From the NCBI GenBank assembly GCA_004009845.1, contig RMBW01000130.1, positions 1 through 64,000 on the forward strand: DNA of 64,000 bases, given 5' to 3'. The notes under the pieces were generated by a model that was not told the origin of the DNA, ran no database searches, and saw only the letters and a program-made list of their open reading frames with translations. The position numbers were made by a program, and so were the translations under genes. Positions 10,976 to 23,840 of this stretch are shown here, one piece after another. The stretch's first letter is position 1; each line of letters opens with the position of its first letter. Source of the DNA: Davidsoniella eucalypti. Taxonomy: Eukaryota; Ascomycota; Sordariomycetes; Microascales; Ceratocystidaceae.

Positions 10976-13900
10976 ATGGCTGCCCTTAACGAGAACGGCA
11001 AGTCTCCTATCACAACATGCCCTGCGCCCATGACATTCATGACGGTCGACCACCGTGTTTTGCTAATACTTTGCTAATATTTTTGACTCTTGGTTTTCTA
11101 GACCCGCAGCAGCAGCAACAGCAGGAGGAGCCTGTTGAGCCTACCGCTAACAATGAGCCCGTTGATTACGAAGCTGGCGTTGATGCCCTGGAAGAGGGCA
11201 TGCAAGAGCGTACGTCTACTACCATATCCTCTAATTTTTATATAACATATACTAACTTCTACACAGAGATGATCGAGCTGAAGGTCAAGCTGCCACATGA
11301 ACCCTTGGAGATGACTGTTACTGTAAGTTTTGGCAGGCCTCATGATGCAATAATACCCTCTAACTCTATGACCTTAGGTATCTACCCAAGAGCAAACCCA
11401 CGAAATCCGCCAGTCGATCATCGATTCTCCCTATGCCTACCAATACACCTGCTTCCACCTCGAGTTCAACGGTGTGCACATCAACGACTTTGTGCCTCTG
11501 ACTTCTGTGGAGGGTGTCTTGGAGAACCCAGAAGTTACCCTAGTCGAAGATCCTTACACCGAGAAGGAGGCCCGTGTCCACATTGTGCGCATCCGTGAGC
11601 TGATCGGTGCCGCTACCGAGCGCATCGAGGCTTCTCATGGTATCACTCCCGGAATCACTCTTCTGGAAACTATCGACGCCCAAAACTCCATCGACTTCCA
11701 GGAGCTTTTGACCGAGTCCCCCGAAAACCCTCTGCCGACCATCCCCGTCGGCTCCTACGAATTTGCTTCTGAGCCCACCACCAAGGAATTTCAGCCTGTC
11801 AGCGGCCAGAACGCCCCCAAGACTATCAAGGCTATCTCCATCTCACAATGGAACCCTCCGCCGCACCACCTGCGCCAGAGAGGCCACCTGCTGTACCTTG
11901 TTTTGACCACTATCGAGGGCGAGCAGTTCCACATCACTGCCCACATCGGTGGGTTTTACGTGAACAAGAACTCCAACGGAAAGTTCGACCCCACACCTCG
12001 CACCGTCCCCAAGGCTGCTAGTGCCCACTCTCTCATGACTTTGGTCTCTCTGGTTTCGCCTGGATTCAAGGCTGCTATCGAAGAGCTCCAGGTGTATAAC
12101 AACCAGCGGGATGCTCTTACGACTTTCCAGTGCACCAATGCCATTCCCGCAGCGCCGTGGCTGGTTCCCTCGTCTGCCACTTCTCTGGAAAGCCACCCTT
12201 CCGATAACATTCGCAACCAGGAGGGTTACCTGATGTCTGGTATTGATAACACCGATTCTCTCCGTGATTGGAACGAGGAGTTCCAGTCTGCCAAGGAGCT
12301 CCCCAAGGATACCGTCCCTGATAGAGTCTTCCGTGAGCGCTTACTGTCTAAGTTGTACGCCGACTACGTTGAGGCTGCCACTAAGGGTGCTATCATGGTT
12401 GCTCGTGGCGAGATTGCGCCTCTGAACCCCACTGAGCTTACCGACGCGCAGATCTTCGTCCACAACAATGTCTTCTTCTCTTTCGGTGCTGATGGCGTCG
12501 GTACCTTCACTTCCGAAGGTGGTGATGAGGCTGCTCGTGTTGCTACCGGTAAGGATGTTGCTGGTGTTCGTATGGTCAACCAGCTTGACATTGATGGCCT
12601 CTACACTGCTGCTACCGTTGTGGTTGACTACATGGGTAAGCGTGTTGTTGGTCAGAGCATTGTTCCTGGTATCTTCCGCCAACGTGAACCTGGTGAGAAT
12701 CAGATCGACTACGGTGGCGTCGAGGGTAAAGATATCGTCGCCGCTGATGCTCGCTTCACTGAACCTTTCTCCAAGCTTTCCAAGGCCCTCAAGGTCAAGG
12801 CCCACCCCGTGTGGGACAAGGACGGCAAGCGCTTCGATCTTGAGGCGTCTGTTGAAACCAAGGGTCTCATTGGTACCGATGGTCGCAAGTACGTCTTGGA
12901 TCTTTACCGTATCACCCCTCTCGATCTTACCTGGATGGAAGGTGCTGATTACCCTCACCGTATGACTGTCCTGCGTCCCGAACTTGTCGAGATTTACGCC
13001 CGCCAGAAAATGAAGGAATGGGCCGAGGCTAAGTACAAGGAGCACAGTGATGCTGAGAAGGCCAAGGTTGATGCTAAGCAGAGCTCGGAAGAGACCGAGA
13101 AGACCGAAGACAAGGAAGAGACCAACGAAAAGTCCGAGGAGTCTGGGGAACCTGAAAAGAAGGACGAAGAGGAAAAAACTGAGACCAAGGAAGCTGAGAC
13201 AGAATCCGAGCCCAAGGAGAAGTTCAACCTCAACATCAATGATTTTGAGTTCAGCTTGAACCCCGATGTCTTCAGCGGTCAAGTTCCCCAAACTGAGGAA
13301 GAAATCGAGGACCTCGACACCGATGAAGATCGTGTTCGTGAGGTCTGCGACTTCTTGGTGGAAAGTGCTATTCCCAACCTGCTCAAGGAGCTCTCCGACT
13401 CCGATATGGGTTTCCCCATGGACGGCCCAGCTCTCAGCCAGACTCTGCACAAACGTGGTATCAACATTCGTTACCTTGGCAAAATCATTGAGATGGCTAC
13501 CGATCCTCGTTTACACGCTTTGCGTACTGTCTGCTTACAAGATATGATCACCCGTGCCTTTAAGCATGTCAGCCGCAAGTACCTCGTCAACGTTCCCTTT
13601 GTACTCGTCACTGCTTGCTACGCCCACCTGATGAACTGCCTCCTGGGCTGGCGCTTGACCAAGTTTCCCGAGGCTGATATCAACAAGTATTTTGAGGCTC
13701 TCTACCCCGACACCAACCTAAGCTTCGCTACGGCTACTACTGAGAGTATCACTGCCGAAATTGCAGCTGAGCTTCTTTCGCGTTACCGCTTTACTCTTGC
13801 TGAGGACTGGCTGGAGACCATGAAGCCCGTCCAGGTGCTGCGTGAGATCTGTATCCGCCTAGGTCTGCAGATTGAAGCCAAGTCTTACGACTTTGGTCTG

Positions 13901-15022
13901 CCTGAAACCTGTGGTTTCCAAGTCAAGCAGTCCAGCACCCCTGCTTCTGCTACCCCCACTACCACCCAGACCAACGGTGCTTCGGATAGCAAGAAGAAGA
14001 AGGGTAAAAAGTCTCGTGAAGCCGCTACCAGCTCTACTGTTGCTAAGAAGACTCTGAATGCCACCTTCCTGGCTGACGATATCATTAACATCGTCCCTGT
14101 CATCAAGCACTCTACTCCTCGTAGTGCCCTGGCTGAGGAGGCCTTCGAGGCTGGCCGCATCTCCATTCTCCAAGGTCAGCGCAAGCTGGGTCAAGAGCTT
14201 CTTCTTGAGTCTCTATCTCTTCACGAGCAGATTTACGGTATTCTGCACCCTGAGGTCGCTCGCATCTACAACTCTCTGTCAACTATCTATTATCAGCTGA
14301 ACGAGAAGCACATCGCGATGGAGTTGGCTCGCAAGGCTATCATAGTCTCGGAACGGACTTTAGGTGTTGACTCTGCAGATACTCTACTCAACTACCTGAA
14401 CCTTTCTCTGTTTATGCACCAAATGGGTCGGAGTGACATTGCTCTGGTCTATTCTAAGCACGCCCTGAAGCTATGGAAAGTTGTCTACGGCCAGGACCAC
14501 CCTGATCAGATCACTGCTATCAACAATGCTGCGGTCATGCTCCAGCAGCTAAAGGAGTACCATGAGTCTCGCCGCTGGTTTGAAGAGTCTCTGCGTATCT
14601 GCGAGTCTGTCTTTGGTGAGGATAGCATCAACGCGGCTACCCTTCAATTCCAGCTAGCCCAGGCTCTGGCTCTGGATTCAGATGCTAAGGCTGCTGTCAC
14701 TCGCATGCGCAAGTCGTTCAACATCTTTTCGGCCCAGCTCGGCAAGGATGACAAGAACACCAAGGAGGCTGAGGCTTGGTTGGAGCGTTTGACCCAAAAC
14801 GCTGTTGTTCTAGCCAAGCATGAGAAGTACCTTGAGACCCATGGCACTCACTCTGAGCCCCGCATGAAGCCCGTCGGCATTCGTTCCCTGACTTCCGAGG
14901 TTAACCAGACTCCCGGAATTGACGCCCGCAATATTGACGAGCTTGTGAACTTTATCGAAGGCGCTGCTAATGATACTCTTGGAAAGAAACGTCGTGCTGC
15001 TCGTAACAAGCAGCGCAGATAA
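10976..15022 (+). CDS. CLU1: CLU1/TIF31, clustered mitochondria protein
   Basis: This is the CLUH-family cytosolic protein, which binds mRNAs for mitochondrial proteins, affects mitochondrial distribution and co-purifies with eIF3. Exons are 10976-~10997, 11102-11209, 11267-11322 and 11378-15022, giving about 1,276 residues, the usual length. Introns 2 and 3 have clear GT-AG ends (GTACGT, GTAAGT). Intron 1 ends at AG 11100-11101 and starts either at a GC donor (GCAAGT, 10998) or at GTGTTT (11055); both keep frame. Order: Gln/Glu-rich N-terminus, CLU-N and GSKIP-like region (to ~330), CLU domain with FVHNNVFFSFG (~350-620), Lys/Glu-rich charged insert (~620-680), central helical domain, and TPR repeats (~970-1200, e.g. 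HPEVARIYNSL, HPDQITAINNAA). It is intact. Confidence 0.93.
10998..11101 (+). other. CLU1 intron 1 (possible GC-AG intron)
   Basis: The acceptor TTTTCTAG at 11100-11101 is clear and is preceded by CTAAT branch-like motifs at 11062-11078. In the right phase the donor is either the canonical GC donor GCAAGT at 10998 or GTGTTT at 11055. The first gives a 104-nt intron, the second 47 nt. The sequence alone does not decide. Confidence 0.45.
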
Positions 15023-16312
15023 ATAAATAAAAGCAAAACTATAGTAGTTGGGAGTCGAGACAATGGCTATTGTCTTGTGATCGATTCCTTCCTCTTGTTT
15101 CCCTCATTTGTCCTCTTTTCAAAAAAGATTTTTGTTGCTTGGTTTTTCATTCATTCTTTGTTTACTTTGACGTTTCTTCACGCCATTCCATTTTGGTTTT
15201 TCCATTTCTTATCATGTCTCTTTATGTCCTTTTCTTCTCTATCCCTCTCTCTCTACCTGTAACTTTATCTCTCTCATGTCTCTAAAGACTCCAAAAAGGC
15301 GCGCTTATTCGATATTGATCTTCTTGTTTTAACATATTGCATCTCTTTTTTTTCACTTTATTCTCTCTCCTCTCTGTCTCTCTCTCTTTGAAGATCCTTG
15401 GCACGTATAGTTTTCTTTTCTTGCTTCCGAACCTTATCTATATTGAGCCACTCAATTTGTTATTATATAAGGACAATATGCCTTTTCATGATATATTTCT
15501 CTTTCTTGTATTATTAGTATGCTACGAATCTTAAAAACAAAAGTCTCAATGTCTTCACAAAATGAATGAATTAGCAACGCTTCTCTAAATTATTAAAGTA
15601 CATTTATTACATGTTATAATTAAGGGCTATTGGTGATGATACACACTACTAGGGTTATAGCTACTAGAATGATAAGGCAAAGGCTTTATGTATATCTATT
15701 GACTGACGCCACTAGACTATAAATAAAATCATCATCATCGTATTGACTGACGCCATGAAGATCAAAACAAAATAGACTACATATTTGTATACATGGTGGT
15801 GATAAACTGGCCCTGAGTTGAAATGGCCATTTACTCCTATACTACATCTATAATATGAAAACCAAATAAAGTTTTCATATTGATTCCTCCACACAACTGT
15901 CTTATCTTACCCATCACGAACACTAAACACTTCCTTTCTCCTCCTCTCCGACTTAATAAAAAAAGCAAAAAGGCGCCTGAGCTTTTTGTTCCCCCTCCCA
16001 TTTGTCCCCTTTCCCAAAAACAAAAACAATAATAACAATAACAATAAAACCAAAGTGACAAAAACCAGCCAAATGGAACCCCAACTCTCCAAAAGTTCGC
16101 TAGATAAAAAAAGAGAAACCAACAAGACAAAAGAAAAAAAAAGAGACGAAAAAAATATCAAGCGAATAGAAGAATATAGGAATCAAGAAAGAGTGTACTC
16201 CATATCCAAAGATCTGATTTCCAGATCGAGATCTTGGATATGAGAAAAAAAGAAAAAAGGACCTACTAGTAACGAACTCGCGCACACTAGTTTGAAATCA
16301 GTTCGATCAAGC
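15023..16312. other. Convergent spacer between CLU1 and forkhead genes
   Basis: About 1.3 kb lies between two 3' ends. The left half (15080-15540) is strongly T/C-rich on the + strand, and the right half (15900-16260) is A/G-rich, so each gene is followed by a pyrimidine-rich tract on its own sense strand. A TAGGGTTA motif sits at 15650-15657. No gene is seen. A short duplicated phrase (TTGACTGACGCCA) occurs at 15699 and 15743. Confidence 0.55.
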
Positions 16313-18697
16313 TCACTTAGGGACAGCACCAAGTTTCAAGCCACGGCCGAGGGCAGGCGCATGGAATGATCCAATACTTTGGAATCCCTTAGTCAGATCG
16401 AAAGTCGTCTCTTCCTCTTCGTCACTGATATGACCACTAGGTGCTCCATTTACAGCCGCGGCAACAACAGCGGAAGCTGCAACAGCACTTTTAGTAGCAT
16501 CTTCGTCTGCTTCATCGACCTTGGAGATCGAGATAGATGGCGTAACGGCAATAGGAGGGCCACGTCCCTTAGTTGGACTATCTAGCAGACGTGGTGGACT
16601 TGAGTAGGGCAAATTTATATTCGCTACAGGCGGACGTGATGGTGATGAATCAAAGTTGAGCATCGAGCGGAGAGGCGTACTGCCAATATCGATATATTTC
16701 CAGAATGGTGCCGGGGAGCTAGTGGGCATGTGCTGGCTAGGCCGTTGAACAGTACTGGGGGGCGCTAGACGAGGGTGTACACGGGGAGGTGCAGGCGTGA
16801 CGAACGAAGCTCCATCCTCTTGATAAGAAGACGTAAGAGTAGGCGAGCGAGGCGCAACAAGTGTCTGTTGAGATGAAGCGGGTGGTTCCTGAGGAGTAGG
16901 TTGTGGTAACTGCAGCGATGGTTGCTGATGCGTTGTTTGCGCCTTCGGTGTTTGGTGGAGCTGTGACGAGGTGAAATTCATGCTTTGTTGTGGTGCAGAG
17001 TTAGGCACAGGCTTGCGTGGGCGCGGACGTGGCAGAGGGCTTCCGTCGACAGCCACACCGGCGCCGATGGGACCGCGTCTACGAGCTGTACGGTCAGGCG
17101 TTGACTGAAGCACTGTAGAGCCCGAGGGAGGTGACTGAATCGGCGACAGACGGCGTTTGCGCGAGGAGGCAGCCATATCACGTGGGCCATGGGTAATATA
17201 GTTGAGTTGACTAGGAGAACTGGGCACAGAGCTTCCTCTGTGGCCACCACGACCTCCTCTGTAGGCAGAACGGATCATATCTTCGCGAGCCTCAGAGACA
17301 ATCTGCCATTTCATACCCTTGCCTGGCTCATCAGTCGACCTGGCAACCTTATCGAATGATTTGTTGAGAGAAAGATTATGGCGGATGGAGTTTTGCCAGC
17401 CAGCAGATGGTTGGTGCCGATAGTAGGCATACTGATCGGTGATGTAGGTGTAGATACCATTCAAGTTGAGCTTTTCGTCGGATGTGTTTATGATGGCTTG
17501 AGTGATCATTTGCGCATAGCTGTACTGGGGTTTTATGTGGCAGTTCGCATCAAGACTCAAGTCGATATCCGGCGCGCCCGGCGTGCTAGGAAACACAGGG
17601 CGTGGGGTAGCGAGTAGGTTGTTATTCCGCGATGACGTAGGCGTCCCAGGCCGACGGTAGTCTGCAGGCGCGGGAGCAATGGGCTGCTGGAATGTAAGGT
17701 TGTTGGGGATGGAATGTGAGAGGTCTCTAGAGACGGAACGAGCGGTTGCGACTGATGACGATCGCGGAAGAGGGGTTTCGAGATTCTGCGACGATGGCGG
17801 TGGCGGGCGAGCGGGCGTAGACAGAACATTAGAGTGCGAAGAGACGCTGAGGCCAGCACGAGCGCGGAAGGTATCGTGAACATGTAACGGGCTGATCTCA
17901 GAAGGCAGCACGAACATCATCTCAACACCACCAATTTCGATAACATTGCCGCTCTGTAGCGCTCTTTCGGCGCCGGGTTTGCTCCTATCGGGGTCGGCCT
18001 TGTCACCGTCCAGTTTTTCGCCGTCTAACCGGGCGCCGTTGCGGCCCTTGACAGTAAGGTGCCATTGCTCGGCCTCAGAGTTGAAGTTGATGATGGCGTG
18101 TTGACGCGAGACCGTCTTACTGGGGCCCAGATCAATGTGCACAGCATCTTCAGCATCCGCTTCTGGGGCCACTGTGGCATCCCCAGCTGCCGAAAGCGCA
18201 GCATCGGAAGATCTACCGATGTTGGTGGTGAGCGAGGTTACATAAAAGGTCCAGTCTAGGGCTGCGATCTTAGCATAGGCCTTGACACCGTCCTTGTTTG
18301 ATTCGTGGATATGGTTCGCGTGGTCTTTGCTAGCCTGTACGGGGTTGTCTTTTGGACAGGCCAGATGCTGGACGATTTGCGCCACTAGCTGGTCGCCCTC
18401 AAGCTCTTCTGCAGGAGAATTATCGGCGGCTGCGAGTGCATCGGTGGTATCATCGTCGTCGTCGATGGGGGCTTGTGAGGGCTGATCGTCAGCCTGTAGA
18501 GGGTGACGGTGTTAGTAGGATATCCGGGGAGGGAACAGTATGGCTGGGGATGGTATAGAGTGTACCTTTCTTCTGCGCTTGGGGGGTCTAGAGGGTGTTT
18601 GAACTTCGATAGAGGACACAGCAATAGTGGGAGCAGTAGCCTCGCGCTTGGAGTTGGCACGACTGCGCTGGCCGCGAGCAGTCGACGAGGGAGCCAT
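16313..18697 (-). CDS. fkh2: FHA-forkhead transcription factor (Fkh1/Fkh2 family)
   Basis: This nuclear regulator belongs to the family that in yeast controls G2/M genes. Exon 1 is 18697-18566 (44 codons, ending with a basic PPKRRRK likely nuclear signal). A 72-nt intron (donor GTACAC, acceptor CTACAG) follows, and exon 2 is 18493-16313; total 770 residues. An FHA domain lies at about 118-210 with the phosphothreonine-binding signatures IGRSS, SRQHA and NGARLDG. The forkhead domain is at about 363-455 (YSYAQMI, GIYTYI, GWQNSIRHNLSLN helix 3, KGMKW). The remaining C-terminus is Pro/Ser-rich and disordered with many SP/TP sites, fitting control by cyclin-dependent kinase. Start choice: the only ATG before the intron with a sensible context. 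The paralogue name is uncertain because filamentous fungi usually carry one such gene. Confidence 0.92.
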
Positions 18698-21443
18698 GAT
18701 GGCCTGGGAGGAGTTGGTAGACTGGGTTGAATCAAGCGAGCGATAAAAGGCGCGGAACAGGAGAGCTAGAGAAAGGTGATACAAGAAATAAAAGGTTCGA
18801 AAATCGAAACAACGGCAGCGAGGGAAGAAGAGAAGTTTCAACCATCAGATGTTGCAATGGTATCAATCAATAGAGAGAAAGAGAGTGTGATATTCGATAT
18901 TTTACAGAGACCCTGGCACCGGGCCTGTGGTTGGTTTACATGTACAAATACTACAGCGAGGTAAAAATGGAAGGATATGATGGAATAGGATGGATGTATG
19001 ACTAGCCAGACAAGGAACCGGGAAAAAAAGATGTGGTTGAGAGGCAAAAGAGTCGTAGATTGAACAGGCTAACTGTTGTTGTGGTTGCGGTGGTGATGGA
19101 TGATGGAAGGCTGGGAATCAAGAAACAAAGCGTCCAACCACTTTTTTCTACGGTGACTTGTTTTTTGGGGGTCTTTTTTCAGTGCAGGCAGTCACAAGAA
19201 TTCCCAAGATAAAAAATAAAAAAAATAAACGCCGTGTTGTTAAACACGAGAAAAAAGGTGGATGGGCGTCAGGATCACTGCCTGATGTCTGCCTTTTTTT
19301 CTTTTCTTTTTGCTTCCGGTCGTTGATACTATCGAAGGGATAAGGGAAAAAGTTCATGGTGAAGAGAACAATATCAGGATAGGAAAACAAGGGATATTAG
19401 AAGAGAATTCCTAGTTGGTTTTTTTTGTCTAATTGTGTGGGTGCCACGCGAAGCTTGTTCCGCTTCTGGAAGCTACCTCTGTCCGCTGTAGTTGCATTAT
19501 AGAAATATTCTATCAGCTTCTATTAATGATGACGGCCCAACTACATATCTTATTATGCAGATATGTAACAATTTGTATTGTTATTATTGCTGCTTTGGGG
19601 ACTTCTCTACTATGTTTCGTGATCCAAGCTCTGGGCCCGAGCTTTAAGATGCTGATTATTGACCAATACAACTCAAGAGCTCAAAGCCAACCCTCGGGGA
19701 AATTGATGCTCGAAATTTCAAGGGAGGGCCTTGAACAAACAAGAAACAAACTGAGAAAATCACACATAACTCTCAACCTAATGTGTAGAATAGAATAATA
19801 CCATCTTTTTTTTATTATTGATAACAACAAGGCTGACCCTTTCAGGCTGTCGTCCCAAAGCGGTGCTTTCCAAACAAGTCAAATGCCTTTTTTTGCTGAA
19901 TAATTTTTAGGCCGCATGGAAGTTGTGACGCGACAGCCCCACATCGATTTTTCGCGTGTCACGGGGTCCGTTCACTTTACGCGTTTTGTGGGTTATTGCA
20001 GTTAGGGTTATCCTGACGTCTGCTATAGCGGGTCACTTTCACCCCTACAAGTCAATGAACGTGCAACCAACCAAACAATAAAGCAGTATTTCCCAGCTTT
20101 GTCCAGCCTGTTTACCGAGCCGAGCCGTTGAACTGATTGAACTAACTATATGCAAGGATCAACTATATCTTCATGTAATGTGAAAGCCAATGCCGATTCT
20201 TAAAGACTTGAAGAACAGCTTACAAAATAGCAGAAGACACATGGCTGGTGTCAAGCTGGCAGCTACAGATAACCATCTTTCTTCAGCGAACTTTGTTTAC
20301 CTTGCCTGTCTGGCCCCTCCTGACTTGATTGGTTAATCGACGTCGATAGCTGAATCTGACTTGCAGTGTCCGAGTAAAAAAACAATGCAGGAACCAGGTA
20401 TTGGCCACAAGGGAGTAAAAGTCACATAACAAACGATGCTCTAATGCAACTAGTTGCTTCAATATTTGGAGATTAATCTGCTAAGGCTTACTAGTTTCTG
20501 TGCCTATTTGTAGTGCATATACTGCCCCCCCCCCCCCTGGGGTAACTTTGGGGTGCTTCCTCAATAGCCCCTGGAAGCCTTAGTCTGTTACTTGTCATGG
20601 GGCAGCTGTTAGCTGAACAAAGTGGTTGCTTTTTCCTTTTGTAGCTGATTTCACACTTTGGAGTTGTCTTACTGTTTCAGAAGAACAGGCTGGTTCGCCT
20701 GCATGATCGGCAGCGATGGAGCTATGCATAAGTTTATATGTAAGTACTGGCAAACAAGCAAGCTTTGAGGATTAGATATAATAGCCTTGACACTTGTCTT
20801 AATAGGTTACCAGCATTAAGCTATCCACATACTCCCATCATTCATTGCCGACGAAAACCCTTCTCTTCCTATCTTGTCTACCATGAAAGCCGAGGGTTCT
20901 TGGTTGAGTCGAGACGATTTGATCTCCTCGTATAGTTGAAAAAGCTAAGCTCGGCCGGTTACAAAGACGACAATATAATTTCATAACGAGTACCAAAAGT
21001 CCCTTGAATTCGGAGGCAGAACAAACCTGCTCACAAAAGCACTATATTGTCGTATCGGCCTACATGAATGTCGTGCCAACTACACCTGCATGTAGTATCG
21101 CCAACCCTATCGAGTAACCCAGATGCTCTCAGACACGCCTGGCTCCCCGCTATCGTGCTCAGTGGCACTAGCGATGTTACCTGACTTACACGATATCGAC
21201 CGTTTAACTTCTTTTTGGATCAACATGGCCGCGATGTATGCGTGCATATGAGAAGGTTAATTAGAATTGGTCGTATTATATCGATAAGTCGATACTTGGC
21301 TCTGTGTAATGTATATGAGATATGTGAAAGGATGAAACTCAAGTAGAATAAGCTTAAGAGCTTAAATAGCGAAGCCACTGCTGCTACTTTGAAGCATGAA
21401 TATACTTAAAAACCATCGGATTTTACTATTTGTTCCATATACC
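18698..21443. promoter_or_regulatory. Long spacer upstream of forkhead and subtilase genes
   Basis: About 2.7 kb between divergent genes. I see no gene; frames such as 19433-19798 have no recognisable content. A TTAGGGTTA telobox-like motif lies at 20002-20010. A run of 13 C at 20525-20537 is followed by TGGGG. The forkhead leader region (18700-18850) carries an AG-rich stretch. Promoters of both flanking genes must lie here. Confidence 0.5.
20525..20537 (+). repeat. Homopolymer C13
   Basis: Thirteen consecutive C residues followed by TGGGG, in the spacer upstream of the subtilase. Length may be misread by sequencing. Confidence 0.8.
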
Positions 21444-23840
21444 ATGATGGCTAGCCTTTCGAATTCTTTGGCGCTCCTAGCCTTGACCTGCCTCAGTCGT
21501 GCTGCTTTGCCCTCCGATTTGCCCGTTGATGCTAAGACTCTTCATGTTCCCGGAGCTTTCATCGTGGAACTTGCGTCAGACCAGGTATTTTCTCTTCTTA
21601 TCTACTATGTACAACCTATGTACAACCTGTGATACTTACTAGGTTGCTAACATACTCAGGATCATGAATCTTTTAGGGGAGGCCTTGAGTCTCAAATCGG
21701 ACTGCCTGTATCGACTAGACAGACACTGCACTCACCTCTTTTCAATGGTGTCTCAATTAGTATCACCAATGGCACACTTCCCATCTCGAATGATGTAGTA
21801 TCTTCGCTACTAGCCTCGAACACCCGTGTCGTCAACTCATGGCCTGTAGCCCGAGTCTCTGTTCCCTCGATCACCGTTAAATGGACGGGCGAGGGGAAAA
21901 CCTTTTCTGATTCTAGGAAAAGAGCTGCGTCTGTGAACCCTGCACACTCCATGACTCAAGTCGACAAGCTCAATGCAGCGGGCTTCACTGGATCTGGTCT
22001 TCGTATAGCCATTGTCGATACTGGCGTCGACTACCTTCATGAAGCTCTCGGTGGCTGCTTTGGTTCCGGTTGTCTTGTCACTAGTGGCTACGATTTCACT
22101 GGAGACGACTATGATAGCACTAATTCGCCCGTTCCAGACGATGATCCATATGACGAATGCCAGGGCCATGGAACTCATGTTGCAGGCATCATTGCTGCAC
22201 AGTCCAACCCGCTGAACTTCCTGGGAGCTTCGCCTGATGTCAGCTTGAGCATGTACCGCGTCTTTGGCTGCAGCGGCGATTCTACCTCAGACATCATCAT
22301 GGCTGGGATATCCCGTGCGTATAGTGATGGTGCCGACATCATCACAGGCTCGTTAGGCTCTTCAAGTGGGTGGCAGCAGCAACCAGTGGCTGAGCTGACT
22401 GCTCGAATTGTTGCAGCTGGGGTTCCCTGCACCTTCGCTGCTGGTAACGAGATCGGTGGTACAGAGGGCGCATTTGGAGTTAGCTCACCATCTACTGGCG
22501 TTGGAGTTATATCTGTGGCATCCTTCGAGGCTAACCAGATTCCGACATATGATAGTGCCTCTAACAGCGTGACCTATACCAACGACGCAGGTGATGACGG
22601 CGGTTTCGTCAACGCCTTCTCCAGCTGGGGACCAGTCTGGGATTTCCAGAGACTCAAGCCACAGTTTGGCGCTCCAGGCGGTGAAATCCTCTCCACGTAT
22701 CCTCGAGCCTTGGGTAGTTACGCTGTTCTCTCCGGCACTTCGATGGCCACACCTCTAATGGCTAGCATCGTTGCTCTAGTCTCAGAAGTTCGTGGCACGA
22801 AAGATGCAGGTGTAATCGAGCGTTTTCTTTCGTCAACAGCAAAGCCTAACCTGGCTCGCGAGCTGCAGGATGATGGTTCTATGAAGCTCTATGCGCAACT
22901 AGGTCCTGCTATTCAACAGGGCGCTGGCCTTGTCCAGGCATACGATGCCGCCTTTGCATCAGTAGCTTTGAGTGAGTCTGCTTTGAGCTTTAGCGACTTG
23001 GACAATCTACCCGAAGCATTGAGTTTCAGTGTTTCTAATCAGGGAAACGAGACTGTGTACTACAACTTGAGTCATGTGCCTTGTACTACTGGCTCTACGT
23101 ATTGGCCTATTTACCGCCATAGTACTGTGGAATTATCCACTAAGGTTGCAACCGTTTCGTTTTCCCCACAGTTCATAGAGATAGCGGCAGGGGAATCGGC
23201 AATGGTTTCCGTCTCTATTGAGCCACCTTCCGGCCTGGAGAAAGACCAGCTGCCTATATACAGTGGTTTTATTGCTTTGAATGGCACTGCTACTTCACTT
23301 TCACTTCCTTATTTTGGAGCTGCATCGTCTCTGAAGAATCTGACAGTCATTCCACCTGGCCGACTATACCTTAGCAGTAGCGATGATGCTTCTGTTCAGC
23401 CCATCTCAGCCAACACAACCTTTCAGATCGCAGTGCCCGAGGGGCACGCTGACTGGGCTGTCTCTGCTTTAAACAAGAGTGACTCTAGTAGCAACACCAT
23501 CCTTGCTGTGGGTGCTTTACCGCTGATTTACACCTGGGAGGTCGCTGGTTCTCCGGAGGTTCGTATGGAGATTATACCTCAAAGTACTAACTCGACTGGA
23601 ACCCCAAACGACCTAGGTATTGTCAGCTTGGGTAATGTTGCTGGTTGGCCACGCACCTATGTCTCGCCAATTGGTGCCTTGACAAGTTGGGATGGACTGT
23701 CCGCAGATGGATCCTATATCCCTCCAGGGTCGTATGTACTTCGGTACTCGGCTCTTCGCCCACTAGGTGACGCCACGGTTCTTGCAGATTGGGATGTTCT
23801 TGAATTTATCCCCCTCACCGTTCGGTATGTCAGTATCTAG
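21444..23840 (+). CDS. Secreted subtilisin-like serine protease (S8A, minor extracellular protease type)
   Basis: An endoprotease of the subtilase family. Exon 1 is 21444-21584 and exon 2 is 21660-23840, with a 75-nt intron (GTATTT...ACTCAG); 773 residues. I prefer ATG 21444 (context ACCATGATGG) over the in-frame ATG at 21396 because a hydrophobic signal peptide (SLALLALTCLSRAALP) then begins near residue 6. An inhibitor-type propeptide precedes the catalytic domain. The triad is visible: Asp167 in AIVDTGVD, His217 in GHGTHVAG and Ser408 in SGTSMATP; the oxyanion Asn lies in AAGNEIGG. After about residue 500 an Fn3-like, beta-rich C-terminal region with many N-glycosylation sequons follows, as in fungal Vpr-like proteases. 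Likely extracellular protein degradation. All catalytic residues are intact. Confidence 0.92.

Noticed and set aside
19433..19798. 121-codon + strand frame with hydrophobic stretch
   Set aside because: No signal of coding beyond being open; composition resembles the surrounding spacer.
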